Both the position numbers and the translations under genes were made by a program. A stretch of 64,000 bases of DNA from Budorcas taxicolor (taxonomy: Eukaryota; Chordata; Mammalia; Artiodactyla; Bovidae). The DNA is taken from assembly GCF_023091745.1 (NCBI RefSeq), contig NW_026291498.1:248001-312000 (forward strand). Reading direction: 5' to 3'. Shown in pieces: positions 61,247-64,000 of this stretch (the first letter of the stretch is position 1; every line of letters begins with the position of its first letter). The notes below the pieces were generated by a model. The model was not told the DNA's origin, did not search any database, and worked only from the letters and a program-made list of their open reading frames with translations.

Positions 61247-61258
61247 GTTGGAAACGGG
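61247..61258 (+). other. Partial CENP-B-box-like motif
   Basis: The same core, in the monomer starting 61174, part of the third partial copy. Confidence 0.4.
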
Positions 61259-61499
61259 GCGCCTCTGGATGTGGGCGGGACCCTCGTGATTCCTCTCGAG
61301 TGGAGACGGGTATGTCGGGGAACTTCTTGATTTGCACCAAGGGTGTGAAGGACCCTTTCGAAGTTCCAGAGGTGAGGTGTGATCAGCCTCGAGACGCCTC
61401 AGCGGAAATGGGCCTCATCTCGCCTGGAGGGGAGAACCTCCTGTATTTTCTCGAGTAGTGGCAGATCATCTCGAGTTTCGACGGGGACCTAAGGGAGCC

Positions 61500-62040
61500 G
61501 CTCTGCTGGCCTGAGGAAAGGCCAGTCCACATGCGAGTTGCTAGGGGCCCTCTCAGGATTCCTCTCCCGTCCATGAAGGGCCCTAAGACCTTCTGTGGAG
61601 TCGGGGCCGGAACCTGAGGATTCCTTTCCAGTGTTGCCACGGATCTTGGGGTGCTTCTGAGTCTCCCCAGGGGATTCAGGCCTCGTCTTGAGTGGGGATA
61701 TGCACGTGCGCTTTCCTCCCGAGCTGCAACAGTAGTGTCACGCTTCCTGTCACGTGGATCAAGGGATCTGTGTCTTTCCCTCGAGGCTTTCCCTCGAGGC
61801 TTTCCCTCGAGGCTTTCCCACAGGGCTGTGTCACGTGCCACCTTGGTGTGAGTCGATCCTCGGCGTGAAAGACGAGCCGGTGAAGGGAAAAGAGGTTCCT
61901 CTGGAATGGATTGAGACATCTGGGGGACTCTTGGAATGGTGGCACGACCCTGGAATTCCTCTCGCCGTTCCTGTTGAGAGGGCCACCTCTTGAGATGCGA
62001 CGGGAACGCCGGGAACTCTTTCCCGACGAAGCAGGGAAAG
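61500..62040 (+). repeat. Two-monomer local repeat, copy 1
   Basis: It shares rare states with 63132-63672 at an offset of 1,632 bp (two monomers): ctgctggcctgagg, gtccacatgcg, catgaagg, accttctgtgg, agctgcaacagtag, three consecutive ctcgaggctttcc units and gggccacctcttg. Boundaries are approximate. Confidence 0.7.
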
Positions 62041-63131
62041 GATCCCTCATCTCGAGCTACGAGGCGGAAACGGGGCTCCTGTGGATGTGGGCGCGACCCT
62101 CGTGTTTCCTCTCGAGTGGAGACCGGTATGTCGGGGAACTTCCTGATTTGCACCAAGGGTGCGAAGGACCCTTTCGAAGTTCCAGAGGGGAGGTGTGATC
62201 AGCCTCGAGACGCCTCAGCGGAAATGGGCCTCATCTCGCCTGGAGGGGAGAACCTCCTGGATTTTCTCGAGTTGCGGCAGGTCTTCTCGAATCACGACGG
62301 GGACCTCAGGGACCCGCTCTGGTGGCATCAGGAAAGGCCAGTCCCGAAGCGAGTTGCTAGGGGCCATCTCGGGATTCCTCTCCCGTCCATGCCGGGGCCT
62401 AAGACCTTGTGTGGAGACGGGGCCTGAACCTGAGGATTCCTCTCCAGTGTTGCCACAGATCTTGGGGTGCTTCTGAGTCTCCCCAGGGGATTCAGGCCTC
62501 GTCTCGAGTGGGGGCATGAACGTGCGCTTTCCTCCCGAGCTGCAGCAGTAGTGTCACGCTTCCTGTCACGTGGATCAAGGGATCTGTGGCTTTCCCTCGA
62601 GGCTTTCCCACGAGGCTTTCCCACGAGGCTTTCCCACAGGGTTGTGCCACGTGCCACCTTGGTGTGAGTGGATCCTCAACGTGAAAGACGTGCCCGTGAC
62701 AGGAATAGATATTCCTCTGGAATGGACTAAGACATCTGGGGGGCTCTTGGAATGGTGGCACGACCCTGACGTTCCTCTCGCCGATCCTATTGAGAGGGCC
62801 ACCTCTTGAGATGCGACTCGGACGCCTGGAACTCCTTCCCGACGAAGCAGGGAAAGGATTCCTCATCTCGAGCTACGAGGCGGAAACGGGGCTCCTCTGG
62901 ATGTGGGCGGGACCCTCGTGTTTCCTCTCGAGTGGAGATGGGTATGTCGGGGAACTTCTTGATTTGCACCAAGGGTGTGAAGGACCCTTTCGAAATTCCA
63001 GAGGTGAGGTGTGATCAGCCTCGAGACGCCTCAGCGGAAATGGGCATCATCTCGCCTGGAGGTGAGAACCTCCTGGATTTTCTCGAGTTGCGGCAGGTCT
63101 TCTCGAGTTACGACGGGGACCTCAGGGACCC

Positions 63132-63672
63132 GCTCTGCTGGCCTGAGGAAAGGCCAGTCCACATGCGAGTTGCTAGGGGCCCTCTCAGGATTCCTCTCCC
63201 ACCCATGAAGGGGCCTAAGACCTTCTGTGGAGTCGGGGCCGGAACCTGAGGATTCCTCTCCAGTGTTGCCACGGATCTTGGGGTGCTTCTGAGTCTCCCC
63301 AGGGGATTCAGGCCTCGTCTTGAGTGGGGACATGCACGTGCGCTTTCCTCCCAAGCTGCAACAGTAGTGTCACGCTTCCTGTCACGTGGATCAAGGGATC
63401 TGTGTCTTTCCCTCGAGGCTTTCCCTCGAGGCTTTCCCTCGAGGCTTTCCCACAGGGCTGTGTCACGTGCCACCTTGGTGTGAGTCGATCCTCGGCGTGA
63501 AAGACGAGCCGGTGAAGGGAAAAGAGGTTCCTCTGGAATGGATTGAGACATCTGGGGGAGTCTTGGAATGGTGGCACGACCCTGGAATTCCTCTCGCCGT
63601 TCCTGTTGAGAGGGCCACCTCTTGAGATGCGACGGGAACGCCGGGAACTCTTTCCCGAAGAAGCATGGTTAG
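63132..63672 (+). repeat. Two-monomer local repeat, copy 2
   Basis: This is the partner of 61500-62040. It carries private changes (cccaagctgc, gaagcatggttagg). The intervening monomers (62041-63131) are of other types, so this is a dimeric periodicity just beginning or ending at the window edge. Confidence 0.7.
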
Positions 63673-64000
63673 GATCCCTCATCTCGAGCTACGAGGTGGA
63701 AACGGGGCTCCTCTGGATGTGGGTGGGACCCTAGTGATTCCTCTCGAGTGGAGACGGGTATGTCGGGGAACTTCTTGATTTGCACCAAGGTTGCGAAGGA
63801 ACCTTTCGAAGTTCCAGAGTTGAGGTGTGATCAGCCTCGAGACGCCTCAGCGGAAATGGGCCTCATCTCGCCTGGAGGGGAGAACCTCCTGGATTTTCTC
63901 GAGTTGCGGCAGGTCTTCTCGAGTTACGACGGGGACCTCAGGGACCCGCTCGGGTGGCCTCAGGAAAGGCCAGGCCCATGCGAGTTGCTAGGGGCCATCT
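63622..64000 (+). repeat. Partial monomer at right edge
   Basis: These are the first 379 bases of a monomer with several private substitutions (aagcatggttagg, ccctagtgatt, aggttgcgaagg, aggcccatgcg). The array continues beyond the window. Confidence 0.9.

Larger units (their letters stand above)
58029..61560 (+). repeat. Third, partial copy of large-block monomers
   Basis: 58029-60220 follows 39322-41513 at an offset of 18,707 bp. From 58706 the sequence also follows 47339 onward at an offset of 11,367 bp, up to about 61560. Together these show monomer order equivalent to the large block with the nine monomers between cassette occurrences 4 and 5 removed, as expected from exchange between the two cassette copies. 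Confidence 0.75.
1..64000 (+). repeat. Satellite array of ~816-bp monomers, probably Caprinae satellite I
   Basis: A single GC-rich unit repeats head to tail across the whole window with no inversion and no interruption. Taking the ttg of the conserved ttgagatgcgacggg as monomer start, starts are: 72, 888, 1704, 2519, 3333, 4148, 4964, 5780, 6596, 7411, 8225, 9040, 9856, 10669, 11482, 12298, 13113, 13927, 14742, 15556, 16371, 17187, 18004, 18820, 19634, 20450, 21267, 22083, 22897, 23712, 24528, 25342, 26158, 26974, 27790, 28606, 29422, 30236, 31051, 31867, 32682, 33497, 34310, 35126, 35941, 36757, 37573, 38389, 39206, 40022, 40836, 41651, 42467, 43281, 44097, 44913, 45729, 46545, 47362, 48176, 48991, 49807, 50623, 51439, 52255, 53045, 53859, 54676, 55492, 56282, 57097, 57913, 58729, 59543, 60358, 61174, 61990, 62806, 63622. 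Tandem structure is seen directly. The family name is inferred from unit length, GC/CpG richness and the 31-bp subrepeat known in bovid satellites. Species within Caprinae is unresolved. Confidence 0.93.

Noticed and set aside
72..64000. Hundreds of open reading frames of 60-270 codons on both strands as candidate genes
   Set aside because: They recur in every monomer in several frames at once, shift or break with one-base indels, lack conserved start, stop or splice context, and translate to low-complexity Arg/Ser/Pro/Gly-rich sequence. They are what GC-rich tandem repeats give by chance.
1..64000. CRISPR array
   Set aside because: Unit length of ~816 bp, repeats contiguous with no unique spacers, and no cas genes.
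1..64000. Primate alpha satellite or mouse major/minor satellite
   Set aside because: Those have ~171, 234 or 120 bp AT-rich units. This one is ~816 bp and about 60 percent GC.
1..64000. Ribosomal DNA spacer repeats or a macrosatellite with an embedded gene
   Set aside because: No rRNA-like segment, no long conserved frame and no promoter or polyadenylation context in the unit.

Overview
The whole window is one uninterrupted tandem satellite array. I see no genuine protein-coding gene, RNA gene or transposable element, and no unique sequence. A GC-rich unit of about 816 bp repeats head to tail, always in the same orientation, from the first base to the last: 78 complete monomers plus a partial one at each end. 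Monomer lengths are almost all 813-817 bp; two are 790 bp.

The unit length, the GC-rich and CpG-rich composition and the underlying 31-bp subrepeat fit the centromeric/pericentromeric satellite I family of Caprinae (sheep/goat group), which is related to the bovine 1.715 satellite. That identification rests on remembered family properties. I cannot choose between Capra, Ovis or a relative, and no database comparison was possible.

Layout. (1) 1-9548: a six-monomer higher-order repeat (HOR), period 4,892 bp, in two copies that differ at one base that I could find. (2) 9549-12587: a rearranged, more divergent continuation. (3) 12588-14215: one 814-bp monomer duplicated in tandem. (4) 14216-16500: a mosaic stretch. 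(5) 16501-23091: a four-monomer unit, period 3,263 bp, in tandem. (6) 20865-32386 and 38804-50326: an 11.5-kb block present twice, 17,939-17,940 bp (22 monomers) apart. The 6.4 kb between the copies is a rearranged relative of 13632-16637. (7) 50327-58028: a mosaic with a four-monomer duplication that carries both 790-bp monomers. (8) 58029-61560: a third partial copy of the large block. (9) 61500-64000: a two-monomer repeat running out of the window.

Each monomer is itself built from degenerate 31-bp units beginning with a ctcgag-like hexamer, interrupted by one 20-bp unit and a slippage-prone tract of four 13-bp units. Recurrent internal features are three CACGTG palindromes per monomer, about 49 CpG per 816 bp in the one monomer I counted, and, in nine HOR-specific monomers, a 12-bp match to the 3' part of the CENP-B box. 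Open reading frames are abundant on both strands because the unit is GC-rich and 816 is divisible by three; I regard them all as non-coding. What the window records is satellite evolution by repeated unequal exchange at several nested scales.
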